The notes below the pieces were generated by a model that saw only the letters and a program-made list of their open reading frames with translations, was not told the DNA's origin and made no database searches. Positions 9,472 to 18,600 of a stretch of 64,000 nucleotides of DNA are shown in pieces. This DNA comes from Aureococcus anophagefferens (lineage: Eukaryota > Sar > Pelagophyceae > Pelagomonadales > Pelagomonadaceae). Numbering within the stretch: position 1 is the stretch's first letter; the number at the start of each line of letters is the position of its first letter. Made by a program: the position numbers and the translations under genes. Where the stretch lies: assembly GCF_000186865.1 (NCBI RefSeq), contig NW_008705563.1, positions 200,816 through 264,815 of the forward strand. Direction: 5' to 3'.

Positions 9472-11103
9472 ATGGCCGACACCCTGACAATCGTGCTCCT
9501 GCCGCCGCGCGCGCAGCCGACGGCCGCGGCGCTGAAGATCAAGCTGCCGCCGTCCTGGCGCGCGAAGCGCATCGGGCGCCTCAAGGAGAAGCTCGTCGCC
9601 CAGCGCGACCGCACCCATGCCACCGCGCTCACCGGCGCCCGCTTGAAGCTCGGGCGGACGCTCCTCGACGACGACGCGGCCGTCGGCAGCCTCTTCGCGC
9701 GCGAGGCCGAGCCCTGCCTGTCCCTCGAGGGCGACGCGCTCCGCTATCCCGCGTCGCTCGCCGCGGGCGCCGTCGCGCGCGTCCCCGTCGCGGACGACGC
9801 GCGCGTGCTCGCGGCGCTGCGGTCGGGGACGCCGGTGGTGATCACGGGCGGCTGCGGCCTCGCGCGGCCCCTCGTCGACGCGGGCTGGTCGATCGACGAC
9901 ATGGCCGAAAGGGGAAGCGACTACGACAAGTTCTCCGCGCACTACGCGCCGAAGCGGCTGAACCGCTTCCCGCGCAAGTACGCGGCCTGGAGCCACGACG
10001 AGGCCTCGCGGGCCGGCGGCATCGCGACCTGCTCGCTGCGGTCCTTCGCGGAGCGGTCGCGCGACGACGCGGACTTGGACTTCTACTTCCAGTGCCCGCT
10101 GATCTGGTACGACGACGGCGACGGCGACGCCGGGCGCGACGCGGCGCCAGACGGCGGCGCGAAGAGCGCGCCGCTGGGCGACGCGCTGCTCCGCGACCTG
10201 CGAAAAGATCGGCTGGGCGTGGCTCCACCGCGTCCGCGAAGCCGCGGGCTGGGGCCGCTTCGACCTCGCGCAGCTCTGGGCCGGCCGCTGCGGCGGCGTG
10301 ACGCCGCTCCACTACGACGAGAAGGAGAACTTCCTCGCGCAGATCTGCGGACGGAAGCACGTCCTGCTCTTCCCGCGGTCCCAGAGCTTCGACCTCTACC
10401 CGTACCCGCCGTCGCACACGCTCGACAACTACGCCATGCCCGACCTCGAGGCGCCGGGCGTCTTCGACGCGTACCCGAGCCTCCGGAACGCGCGGGGCGC
10501 GACGGCGACGCTCGACGCGGGCGACGTGCTCCACATCCCCGCGGGCTACTGGCACTTCGTGCAGCAGCTCGACCCGGGCGGGGACCGGCGTCCCGCGAAC
10601 GTTCGAGAGCCGTCGAAGACGACGAACGTTCGTCACCGACGCGCGGCGTAGGCGAGGACAGCGTGAGCGTCAACTACTGGTGCGACTCGGCGCAGGCCGT
10701 GCTGAAGCGGAGCGCGGCGCCGCGCGTCGCGCTCGCGGGGCGGCCGCTGGCGGAGCGCCGCTTCTTCGCGCACCGCATTCTGGAGACCGCGCTCCCGAAG
10801 CTCCTGGGCGGCGACGACGACTGGGGCCGCTGCCTCACGGCCTGGGCGCGCGCGGGCCCAATCGAGGCGGCGCGCGGCAACCCGAGGACGCGCCGGACCC
10901 TCGAGAAGCTCGAGCTCGAGCTCGCGGACGTCCTCGGCGGCGCGGCCCACGTCGCGCCCCTCCTGGCGGACCTCACGAAGGACGGCCGGCTCTGGCCGGG
11001 GACCGTGCGCCTGGTCGACGGGCCGCTCGAGGCGAACGCGGAGGCCGGCGTCCACACGCCCCGGGCCAAGCTCCCGCCGTCCCTCCGCGACGGCGTACGT
11101 TGA
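9472..11103 (+). CDS. JmjC/cupin_8-type Fe(II)-2-oxoglutarate oxygenase
   Basis: The N-terminal ~75 residues resemble a ubiquitin-like fold. A JmjC/cupin_8 core follows: iron ligands H-Y-D in TPLHYDEKENF, then a distal His in DVLHIPAGYWHFV. An intron 10590-10651 (62 nt, GT-AG) joins D-R to R-E-D-S-V-S-V-N-Y-W. Before it, the frame slips by one base near 10201-10206, at a run of four A, with no splice signals nearby, so a homopolymer error or a real frameshift is likely. Family members hydroxylate proteins or RNA bases; the target is not predictable. The tail after the intron is helical and runs to the TGA at 11103. Confidence 0.78.
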   Translation: MADTLTIVLLPPRAQPTAAALKIKLPPSWRAKRIGRLKEKLVAQRDRTHATALTGARLKLGRTLLDDDAAVGSLFAREAEPCLSLEGDALRYPASLAAGAVARVPVADDARVLAALRSGTPVVITGGCGLARPLVDAGWSIDDMAERGSDYDKFSAHYAPKRLNRFPRKYAAWSHDEASRAGGIATCSLRSFAERSRDDADLDFYFQCPLIWYDDGDGDAGRDAAPDGGAKSAPLGDALLRDLRKDRLGVAPPRPRSRGLGPLRPRAALGRPLRRRDAAPLRREGELPRADLRTEARPALPAVPELRPLPVPAVAHARQLRHARPRGAGRLRRVPEPPERAGRDGDARRGRRAPHPRGLLALRAAARPGRGPASRERSRAVEDDERSSPTRGVGEDSVSVNYWCDSAQAVLKRSAAPRVALAGRPLAERRFFAHRILETALPKLLGGDDDWGRCLTAWARAGPIEAARGNPRTRRTLEKLELELADVLGGAAHVAPLLADLTKDGRLWPGTVRLVDGPLEANAEAGVHTPRAKLPPSLRDGVR

Positions 11104-11195
11104 AGCTCGTGCTTACTTTTTCAAGAAACCTCGCCGGCGGACGTCGAGTGGACAAGGGCTGCCCGGGCAGAAAGCACCACTCCTCGTGCGGGAGC

Positions 11196-13500
11196 ATGGC
11201 GGAGTCGCCGCACGCCGGCGGGCCGTACCAGGTCAAGGGCAAGAAGGGGACCATCGTGCGCGCGGGCATCGAGACGGACACGGCCGAGGTCTGCGTGCTC
11301 AAGAGCAAGCAGATCGTCCACGCCGTCGCCGAGGCGACGAACGCCAAGGGCGACACGCGCCTGCGCATCTGCCGGCCCGTCGGGGGCTGGCTCTCCCTCA
11401 AGACCGTCGTCCCCGCGAAGACGACGAGCCACGCCCTGCCGGCGCCGAAGCAGCGCAGCCCCGGCGGCGCGACGAAGCCCGCGGATCGCCCCGAGCTCTC
11501 GGTGCCCGTCGACCAGTGCGAGATCACGCAGCGCTTCGTGAACCTCTTCGGCAGCGGGCCGACGCGCAAGCTCCAGTACAGCGCCATGCCGCGCTACTTT
11601 GTGGCCGCCGAGGACGGCGGGAAGCGCGTCTACTTCGACTCGATAGGGGGCATCGTGCCCACGAAGCCCTCGGACGCGAAGCTCCCGACGGTGCCGCCGC
11701 GCTGCGGCGACCCGCTGCCGGACGTGGACCGCGAGCCGGTCAAGGACGTCTACCCGGAGCGCTTCGTCTTCGCCGGCGTCCCGTGGCCGCGACGATTTTC
11801 GAGAGCTTTCGACCGGGAACGCGAAGAACCGTCGTTACCGACGCGCCCGGTAGGTCTTCACGGACAAGTCGACGCCGGCGAACTACCGCGACGCGGCGCT
11901 AAAAGGGTCGTGCGGCGCGCCGGCCTTCGAGCATTCGTTGATCGACGACGACGACGCCGTCTACGCGAAGCTCTGGGCGCCGACGCCCGAGGGCAGGGGC
12001 CTGCCGCTGCTGACGAAGCACGCCTTCGACCCCTGGACGCGGTCGTTCCTCCCCGTGCGCGAGGCGTTCGTCAACGGCGGCGGCGACGCGCGGAAGCTCC
12101 GGGGCGTCGACATGCGCACGTTCTACGACGAGCGCGAGTCGACGCTCCACGGCTGCGTCAAGTTCGGCCCCGAGGCCCAGGGCGCGCGGAGCCTCACGTG
12201 GATCCTGGACCTCGTCCACGGCGGCTGCATCGAGACGGTGCTCCACGAGGCCATGGTCGAGGCGCTCAAGTGCACGGAGGACAGCGAGGCCGTGCTCGTG
12301 GACTTCCGGTGCGAGATCCGCGTGCCCCACCAGCAGGGCCAGACCTACCGCATGGAGGCCGTGTGCCGGCTGCCGGAGAAGACGGACGACGACGACGAGG
12401 AGGAGGACTTCGACACCATGGTCACCTTCTCCGACAGCGGCATCAGCCGGGACCCGGACGCGGAGGACGTCGAGATGTTCCTGTTCGCGTCCGTGAGCGT
12501 CTTCGACGCGGACGACCAGCTCGTGTCCAAGGCCAAGGCCAAGGCGCTCAAGGGCTCGCTGCTCCGGCTCTACTTCGCCAACGACTGCCGGGGCCCCGCG
12601 GGGAGGTTCGTCGTCGACGGGCCCTTCGCCGAGCCCGTCTTCGACTACCCGGAGCCCGAGGACCCGCTCCGCTACGCGAAGCGCGACGTGCCGGAGGGGA
12701 TCGAGGCCGTCGACGGCCTCGTGCACGCCAAGGCCCTGGCCCCCGAGCCCCAACCCGACCCGCAGATCCAGGCGGAGACGCCGTCGACCTGCGAGCGCTA
12801 CAAGGACTCGGCGCTGCTCAAGGGCGACCCGCGGACGAAGACGCTCTTCCCGCCCGACGACCCGGACCACGAGAAGCTGCGCCTCTCCGACGACCACGAC
12901 GTCTGGATCAAGCAGATCTGGATGGCCTGGACGGGCGACGTCGAGAAGTCGGAGTGCGTCTGGACGACGGGCCAGGAGGCGGCGCTGCAGCGCGGCATCG
13001 ACTTCCGCCACTTCTACGACAAAAAGTCGGGCGCGCTCGCGGGCGTCGTCCGCTTCTCCGAGAAGGCCTGCGAGGCCCAGGCCCTGGACCCCGCCCAGGG
13101 CGTCTACGGCGTCGACGTCGTCCACCCCGGCGCGCTCCACTCCGTGCTCGACGAGGGCACGGCGGAGCTCATGAAGCTGACGGACGAGCCGAACATGTCG
13201 ACGCGGAAGTTCGTGCACAAGCTCGCGCCGTTCCGGGCCGTCGCGGGCGAGACCTACGTCGTCAAGATCGAGCTCACGAAGGGCGGCGGCGGCACGGGGT
13301 CGTCCGCGCTGTCCACGGACGCCAAGGGCGTCATCGTGGACCGCAACGGCAAGGTCGTCGCCGAGGGCACGACGAACATGGCGCGGCTCACGGCCTTCAA
13401 CAAGATGCGCAAGGACAAGGTCGAGGAGGGCGCGCCCATGATGCCGTACCTCTGGTGCAAGGGGCCCGGCGGCGTCGACCCCGCGCGCGCCGACGACTGA
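11196..13500 (+). CDS. Protein with two hotdog thioesterase-like domains
   Basis: Exons 11196-11777 and 11854-13500 (742 residues); the 76-nt GT-AG intron 11778-11853 lies between F-A-G and V-F-T-D. The N-terminal ~60 residues look SH3-like. Two similar regions follow, each with an F-x-x-F-Y-D block, then GCVKFG or AGVVRFS, then a segment like LTWILDLVHGGCIETVLHEA or YGVDVVHPGALHSVLDEGTA. This resembles the hydrophobic helix of hotdog-fold acyl-CoA thioesterases and suggests an internal duplication. Catalytic residues were not identified, so enzymatic activity is uncertain. The intron resembles the one in the preceding gene. Confidence 0.65.
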
Positions 13501-13532
13501 CTTCGAACTCCCCCCAACGCCCCTATTAATCG

Positions 13533-13622
13533 TGACAGGTCAGGAATCGCCGGGCCCAAGGGGATCTTCAAGTGAAGATCCCCTTGCCGGGCCGGCCAGC
13601 GATTCTTGCACTGGCCTTGATC
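13533..13622. repeat. Long imperfect inverted repeat (hairpin)
   Basis: The centre at 13557-13586 is a near-perfect palindrome, with 14-nt arms CAAGGGGATCTTCA / TGAAGATCCCCTTG and a 2-nt loop. The stem continues outward through GGGCC and GAATCGC / GCGATTC and, less perfectly, GGTCAG / CTGGCC. It sits 40-120 nt after the hotdog gene and just before the PAS gene. Confidence 0.85.
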
Positions 13623-13701
13623 TTGAAGCCCATTGAAATTCGTACGCTTCATTCTCAAGCTCCGAGGATCATCGACGAGCGGCTGCCCCGTGCCACAGAC
13701 A

Positions 13702-14346
13702 ATGCCCGCGGCGTCCTGCGTGCGCCAGCTCGCGCCGTCGCCGGACCTCCCGACGCGGTCCCTCGCCCCGGCGGCGCCCCTGCGCATCCGCACGTCCTTC
13801 CAGCCCCGGCGCGCCCGCGACTTCGACGACGACCCGGAGCCCCTGACGCCCGAGACGCCCTTCTCGCCCGTGAGCTTCCCGTCGAGCTCGCCGCCCCGGG
13901 GCTCCTTCGTCTGGCCCGCGAAGCCGCCCAGACCGGCGCCCAAACCCGCCGCGAGGGCGGCGGGGCGGAGCTCCTTCGACGCCTTCGACGCGTCCTTCGA
14001 CGACATGCCCGAGGCGCTCGTCGTCACGTCCGCGCAAGCGCCCTACGAGGTGCTCGACGTGAACCCGGCCTGGACGGCTTTGTGCGGCTACTCCCGCGAG
14101 GAGGTCGTCGGCGAGACCCTGGCCGTGCTCCACGGCGACGCGGGCGCGCTCGCGGGCCTCATGGCGGCCGTCGCCGCCGGCCGCCGCGGCGAGGCCGCCG
14201 TGCTCAACGAGCGCAAGGACGGGTCCAAATTCCTCAACTGGCTCCGCGTGTCGCCCCTCTTCGACGACGGCGACCACGTCTGGCCGAGCCGCTACGTGGG
14301 CATCCTCGAGGACCACTGCGCGATCCGCGCGGTGCCGTCCTGCTGA
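13702..14346 (+). CDS. PAS-domain protein
   Basis: 214 residues from ATG 13702; an upstream in-frame ATG-like start at 13633 would add 23 residues without obvious features. The first ~95 residues are Pro/Ser-rich and probably disordered. Residues about 105-205 form a PAS domain: YEVLDVNPAWTALCGYSREE, then a helical stretch, then ERKDGSKFLNWLRVSPL. It resembles LOV-type PAS domains but lacks the NCRFLQ cysteine motif, so it is probably not a flavin photoreceptor of that kind. The ligand and output are unknown; no kinase or DNA-binding domain is attached. Confidence 0.75.
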   Translation: MPAASCVRQLAPSPDLPTRSLAPAAPLRIRTSFQPRRARDFDDDPEPLTPETPFSPVSFPSSSPPRGSFVWPAKPPRPAPKPAARAAGRSSFDAFDASFDDMPEALVVTSAQAPYEVLDVNPAWTALCGYSREEVVGETLAVLHGDAGALAGLMAAVAAGRRGEAAVLNERKDGSKFLNWLRVSPLFDDGDHVWPSRYVGILEDHCAIRAVPSC

Positions 14347-14476
14347 CTTCAACTTCGCCGGTGCTGGCGGCCCCCGTGCTTTTGTGATATAGACGGCCGG
14401 TCGACAAGACCCCCCCCCCCTTGCACGCATAAGCAATCCCGTCTGAAAGAAGGACGAAGCCCAAGGTGCCGTTCGA

Positions 14477-14498
14477 CATATCCCGCGGGCGGGATATG
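14477..14498. repeat. 22-bp palindrome
   Basis: CATATCCCGC-GG-GCGGGATATG, 10-bp perfect arms, four nt downstream of the TGA (14502-14504) of the WW gene. A short C homopolymer lies at about 14411-14421. It may act in 3'-end formation of the two convergent transcripts. Confidence 0.7.
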
Positions 14499-14501
14499 GT
14501 A

Positions 14502-15825
14502 TCACCCCGCGGCGCGGAGGAGCGCGAAGCCGCGGCGCGTCGCGCGGCCGCCGACGGCGAGCGGCCGGCGGCCGGGCCGAACCGGCGCCGGCGGCGCCGC
14601 GGGCACCGCCGGCGCCGCGGACCGCGCGAAGGCGTCGAGGACGGCGCCCGTCGCCGGGTCCCGGGCGCCGCGCTTCCAGCGCGCGCGCTGCCGCGCCTGC
14701 CGCTTCCGCCAGCGCGCGTCGTCGGCCGCCTCGACGTCGTCCTCGTCCCACTGGAAGACGAGGGAGCCGCGGTGGTCGAAGAGCGAGTCCGCGATGCTCA
14801 GGCCGTCGTCGTCGCGCTCGCCTGTGAGGAATTAGACCACTGGTTTGGGTGGTCCTGACCAAACTTTGAAATTCTCTAGCTCGATCAAATCGAAGTCGAT
14901 TTGGTTGATTTTTGGACGAATCGATTGCTTTTGTCGAGTTCTCGAAGCACAGCCGAAGAGCTCGCGTCGAAACTGTCGCATATGCGCACATTGAAGTCGG
15001 ATTGAATATTTGAATTCCACACAGGCGCTCGCTCGGCGACGCGAGCGACGCGCCGCGGCTCCGCGGCGGCTCGAAGCGGCCGTCGTCGCGGTCCGCGATG
15101 GGCGCGGGCGCGCGCCGGTCCGCGGCGAGGCGGTCCGCCGCGGCGCGCGACGCGCGCGCCTCGTCCTCGGCGCCCGCGAGCGCCGCGCGGAGCGCCGCGG
15201 CCTCCGCCGCCGGGTCCGGCGGGTCCGGCGGCGCCGCGCCGTCGTCGTCGTCGTCCGGCGCCGCCGCCGCGTCGTCGTCCGCCGCGTCGCCGTCGTGGCC
15301 GTTGAAGGCCGCGCGCATGCCCGGGGAGAAGTTGCCCTCCGTCGGCGGCTCCCACTGGACGACGAGCGACTCGCGGTGCGCGTAGTAGTGCTCCTGCGTC
15401 TCGGGGTCCAAAACGCGGTGCCAGCCGTCGCCGACGTCCGCGCCCCGGGGCGGCGCCGGCGCGTCGGCGGGCGGCGCGTCGGCGGCCGCGTCGATGGCGC
15501 CGTCCTCGGCCGGCGACTCGTAGCCCGGTGGCCGCTCCCACGTCGTCTCCTCCGTCCCTCGGTGAGCGTAGTAGACGTCGTCGCCCGACGTCACCTTGGC
15601 CCAGCCGCTCCGCGGCTTCGCCCAGGACGTCTCGTGGGTCTCGGCGTGGGCGTAGTAGGTCTCGCCCGTCGCCTCGTCGACGACGGCGTGCCAGCCGGGC
15701 GCGAGGCCGTCGTCCGCGGGCGGCTGCCACTGGGTCTCGCCGCTGGCCTCGTGGACGTAGAAGTCGACGCCGGACTCGCGGTGGTGGTGGCGCGTCCAGC
15801 CGGCTGGGAGCGTCGCGTCGGCCAT
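14502..15825 (-). CDS. WW-domain repeat protein
   Basis: Exons 15825-15033 and 14821-14502 give 370 residues. At least four WW domains stand in tandem in the first ~190 residues, with signatures such as LPAGWTRHHHRESGVDFYVH...TQWQPP, YYAHAETHETSWAKP, YYAHRGTEETTWERP and HYYAHRESLVVQWEPP. A helical Ala/Asp-rich region follows, and exon 2 carries a fifth WW-like stretch (LFDHRGSLVFQWDED). WW domains bind Pro-rich peptides, so this is a scaffold or adaptor. The introner 14822-15032 separates the acidic linker from the last part. If the internal GTGG donor were used instead of the GC at 15032, four residues would be added in frame. Confidence 0.85.
14822..15032 (-). mobile_element. Introner family 2, copy 1 (intron in WW gene)
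   Basis: A 211-nt interval. On the gene strand the target duplication GCGAGCGC is followed by CTGTGTGGAATTC; the other end is CCTCACAG|GCGAGCGC. The terminal inverted repeat is CTGTGTGGAATT/AATTCCTCACAG. Exact excision needs a GC donor in the duplication; an internal GTGG donor at 15020 also keeps frame. Confidence 0.88.
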
Positions 15826-16357
15826 TTGTGGCCTAGTGGGCTGCGTGCTTACGGAGCGGCCGCCATCGTAAATCTGTTGTGGCCGCACTCTGCACGCCCG
15901 CGGGGCGCAGCGAGCCGGGGATCTTGTGTCCGTGCATCGCTTCATTTCGCGAGTCGACAAGGTGAGCCGCAAAAAGCTGATCGCCGCCCCGCGCGCGCCG
16001 TGGTTTCGGGCCGTACGCGCGTGTGACGGCTGACAGACGCTGTGGGACGTGTGGGCTTTGCGTGGAAGCGCTGCGCCGGCGATTCAAGTCGCCTCGCGTT
16101 TGCCAGCGCGGCGTCGACGCCATTCGAGCGGAGAGACGGCCGCCGCTCAAAGCGACGGCGCCCTCCGCCGGTGTCGATGCCCGCACTGCGAAGCCTAGAC
16201 GTTCCCGAGCTGCCGCCGTCTGGCGCGTCAAAAGGGCCTCGCCCCGCCCGGCGGCGCCGGGACCGACCGCTTCCCCCGATCCGAACCCGCTCCGAACCCC
16301 ACTCCCCCAAAAACGCCCCCGCACAGACTCTTACCGCGCCGCCCCTCCGTAGGAACC
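15826..16357. promoter_or_regulatory. Divergent promoter region of WW gene and eL38
   Basis: About 530 bp between two divergently transcribed genes. No coding frame is supported. The stretch just upstream of eL38 is pyrimidine-rich and C-rich, as is common in ribosomal-protein leaders. No TATA box is evident. Confidence 0.5.
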
Positions 16358-16567
16358 ATGCCGAAGGAGATCTCCGACATCCGCGACTTCCTCCAGAAGG
16401 CGCGGAGGCGCGACGCGAAGTCGGTCAAGATCAAGAAGACCAAGGGCGTCGTCAAGTTCAAGATCCGCTGCTCCCGCTACCTCTACACGCTCCGCGTCTC
16501 CGACACGGAGAAGGCCGACAAGCTGACCCAGTCCCTGCCCCCGGGGCTCCAGCGCAAGGACATCTAA
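16358..16567 (+). CDS. RPL38: Cytosolic 60S ribosomal protein eL38
   Basis: 69 residues, the usual length of eL38. The sequence begins [17 protein letters not shown] and contains [22 protein letters not shown], the conserved body of the family, ending [10 protein letters not shown]. It is a small component of the large ribosomal subunit. Single exon, with a Kozak-like AACCATG start. This gene is the clearest evidence that the window is nuclear eukaryotic DNA. Confidence 0.97.
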   Translation: MPKEISDIRDFLQKARRRDAKSVKIKKTKGVVKFKIRCSRYLYTLRVSDTEKADKLTQSLPPGLQRKDI

Positions 16568-16775
16568 GCGGCCCGCGCGGTTCGCCTCGCTTCGCACGCC
16601 CCCCTTAACAAAAACACCACCATCCCTCGCGTCGTGTGCGCGCCGCGGGCGGGCCACGAGCGATTCCCCGGGCCGCACGCGAACGAGCGACTCCCCGGGC
16701 CGCGCGCGGGCCAAGAGCGCCTCCCCCCGCACGCCGCCTCGGCGCGCGGGGCCTAGGAAGATCGCCGCATGGTTA

Positions 16776-18263
16776 CTACCGGGGCATGTCGGGGGGCCGC
16801 TGCGCGTCGAAGATGGCCGCGAGCTTGGCGCGCTCCGGCGCCGCCCGGAGCTTCGCCGCGTCGACGCTGGACCAGTAGGCGTTGAGCGCCGTGTGGCAGA
16901 CGACGGGCGCCAGCAGCCGGTGGCCCGTCGCCGCGAAGAGCGCGCCGAAGAGCAGCCCGAAGGGCGCCGTCTCCTTGAGCCAGTCGCCGCGCATGTCGTC
17001 CTCGGACATGGACGCCGACGCCTCGGCGCCCGTCTCGTCGACCCAACTCGCGTGGGCGACCGCGAAGAGCGCCGTCGTCGCCGCCAGCGCGACGGTTTCG
17101 CCGAGGGCCGGCGAGCTTGAAAGCTTCGTGAGCGCCTGGGCCGCGCCGTTCTGGAGGAGCGCGCGGTAGTAGAGCTCCTCGGAGAGCGCCGCGGAGAGCT
17201 GCCAGGCGACGACCGCGGCGAGCGCGACGGGCGCCGGCGCCTGCGCGGCGCCCGTGACGCGCCAGAGCGCGGCCTTCTGGCCCGCGAGCGACGGGTTCGC
17301 CTCGAGCGCCGCGAGGACGTCTTCCTCGTCGCGCGAGCCCGCGCCGGACGCGGCCTCGGCCGCGACGGCCGCGCCGGCGCCGAGCGCCGCGTCGCCGAGC
17401 GCCTGGAACGGCGTGCCGACGAGCGCGCCGGCCATGGCGACGGGCGGCGGCGCGTCGAGGCCATTGTAGAAGAAGGGCGCGACGAGCGCGGACGCGCCCA
17501 ACGCGGCGACGAGCGCGAAGACGAGCGACGGGCCCGCCTCGCGCGCCGCGGCGCCGAGCACGTCCAGCGGGCCCGCGGCGTTGCCCGACAGCACGTCGAA
17601 GGACGCCGCGGGCCCCCGGGGGCCGCCGGCGGCCGCCGCGGGCACGGCCTTGGCGAGAATGACGTGCGACCGCCGCGACTCGCCGTCTCCTGTAAAACCC
17701 ATGGACTCGTAGAGCGTCCGCGCGGGCACGTTGTCGTCGCGCACGGCGAGCCAGATCTCGCAGGCCGCGGCGCCGGAGCTCTCCGCCGCCGCCGCCGCCT
17801 CGGCCTCGCACCACGCCATCAGCTCGCGCGCCGCGCCCGTCCGCCGCTTCCCCGGCGCGACGCACAGGCACTGCACCCAGAGCACGGGCGCGCCGGACCG
17901 CGCCGCCGACGCCTCGCGGCGCACGGCGCAGGGCACGAGCTGCACGCAGGCGAGCGGCGGCTCGTCGCTTTCTTCGCGGACGAGCGCGACGGACGCGGAC
18001 GCCCTCGCGTCGAAGAAGACGTTCGCGAGGGAGCCGGGGTCGACGAGGACGCCGTAGTGCGTCGCCTCCGTGGACCCGGGGAAGGACTCGCCGCAGAGCT
18101 TCGCGGCCTCCTTGAGCTCCGCCGGCGTGCGCGCCACCGTGAGCGAGCGTAGCGTTTGTTCCAGCGCGACGGACGCGGCGCGCGGCGGCGGCGCCGGGGG
18201 CCGGCGTTGCGGCGTCTGGAAGGCCGACGCCGCGGCCAAGCAGAGGAGGAGGAATGGGCGCAT
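16776..18263 (-). CDS. Plastid-targeted GNAT acetyltransferase-CPBP protease fusion
   Basis: 495 residues. The leader MRPFLLLCLAAASAFQTP is a signal peptide ending in the ASAF plastid motif (12-15). Residues about 38-205 form a GNAT domain, with an acetyl-CoA loop near LCVAPGKRRTGAARELM (about 133-149). Residues about 240-470 are hydrophobic and hold the three CPBP/CAAX-protease motifs: EELYYR (362-367), FAVAH (400-404) and HTALN (457-461). It would both acetylate a substrate and act as an intramembrane protease-like protein in plastid membranes. Both halves lie in one uninterrupted frame, so the fusion is not an assembly join visible here. No other gene combining them is known to me. Confidence 0.85.
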   Translation of the reverse strand: MRPFLLLCLAAASAFQTPQRRPPAPPPRAASVALEQTLRSLTVARTPAELKEAAKLCGESFPGSTEATHYGVLVDPGSLANVFFDARASASVALVREESDEPPLACVQLVPCAVRREASAARSGAPVLWVQCLCVAPGKRRTGAARELMAWCEAEAAAAAESSGAAACEIWLAVRDDNVPARTLYESMGFTGDGESRRSHVILAKAVPAAAAGGPRGPAASFDVLSGNAAGPLDVLGAAAREAGPSLVFALVAALGASALVAPFFYNGLDAPPPVAMAGALVGTPFQALGDAALGAGAAVAAEAASGAGSRDEEDVLAALEANPSLAGQKAALWRVTGAAQAPAPVALAAVVAWQLSAALSEELYYRALLQNGAAQALTKLSSSPALGETVALAATTALFAVAHASWVDETGAEASASMSEDDMRGDWLKETAPFGLLFGALFAATGHRLLAPVVCHTALNAYWSSVDAAKLRAAPERAKLAAIFDAQRPPDMPR

Positions 18264-18600
18264 CTTTGCGTCGGTGGACCGCCGCGGCGCGGCGCGTGCG
18301 ACCTGGATCCGTCGGCAAGCAGCTCCACCTCGATGCGCCTCAGTTTTGTGGAGATCAGCTTCGCTGTCGCGGCGCTCGAGCTCGGAGGACGCCGGCCGAG
18401 GCGGAGTCGTCGATGGGCCGAGCCGTCGCAGGTGTTTGGGGGTTGGAGCAGGCAGTCACTCCCCGTGAGCTCCGCAGTCCTCCAGCCGGGAGGCCTTTTA
18501 CCGCCGCCCAAGCGCGATTGGCCCGCACGCCGAGCGCAGCACGATGGTTCAAAACTAGCTCTGTTAGCAGCCAGCAACTCGCAGTGTGAGCAGCAGCGAT
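18264..18600. promoter_or_regulatory. Divergent promoter region, GNAT-CPBP and GBP genes
   Basis: 337 bp between divergent genes. No gene is supported. GC content is a little lower than in the coding flanks. Both promoters must lie here; no recognisable element stands out. Confidence 0.45.

Noticed and set aside
18586..18600. GTG start for the GBP gene
   Set aside because: A nuclear gene should start at ATG; 18601 gives a complete G domain.
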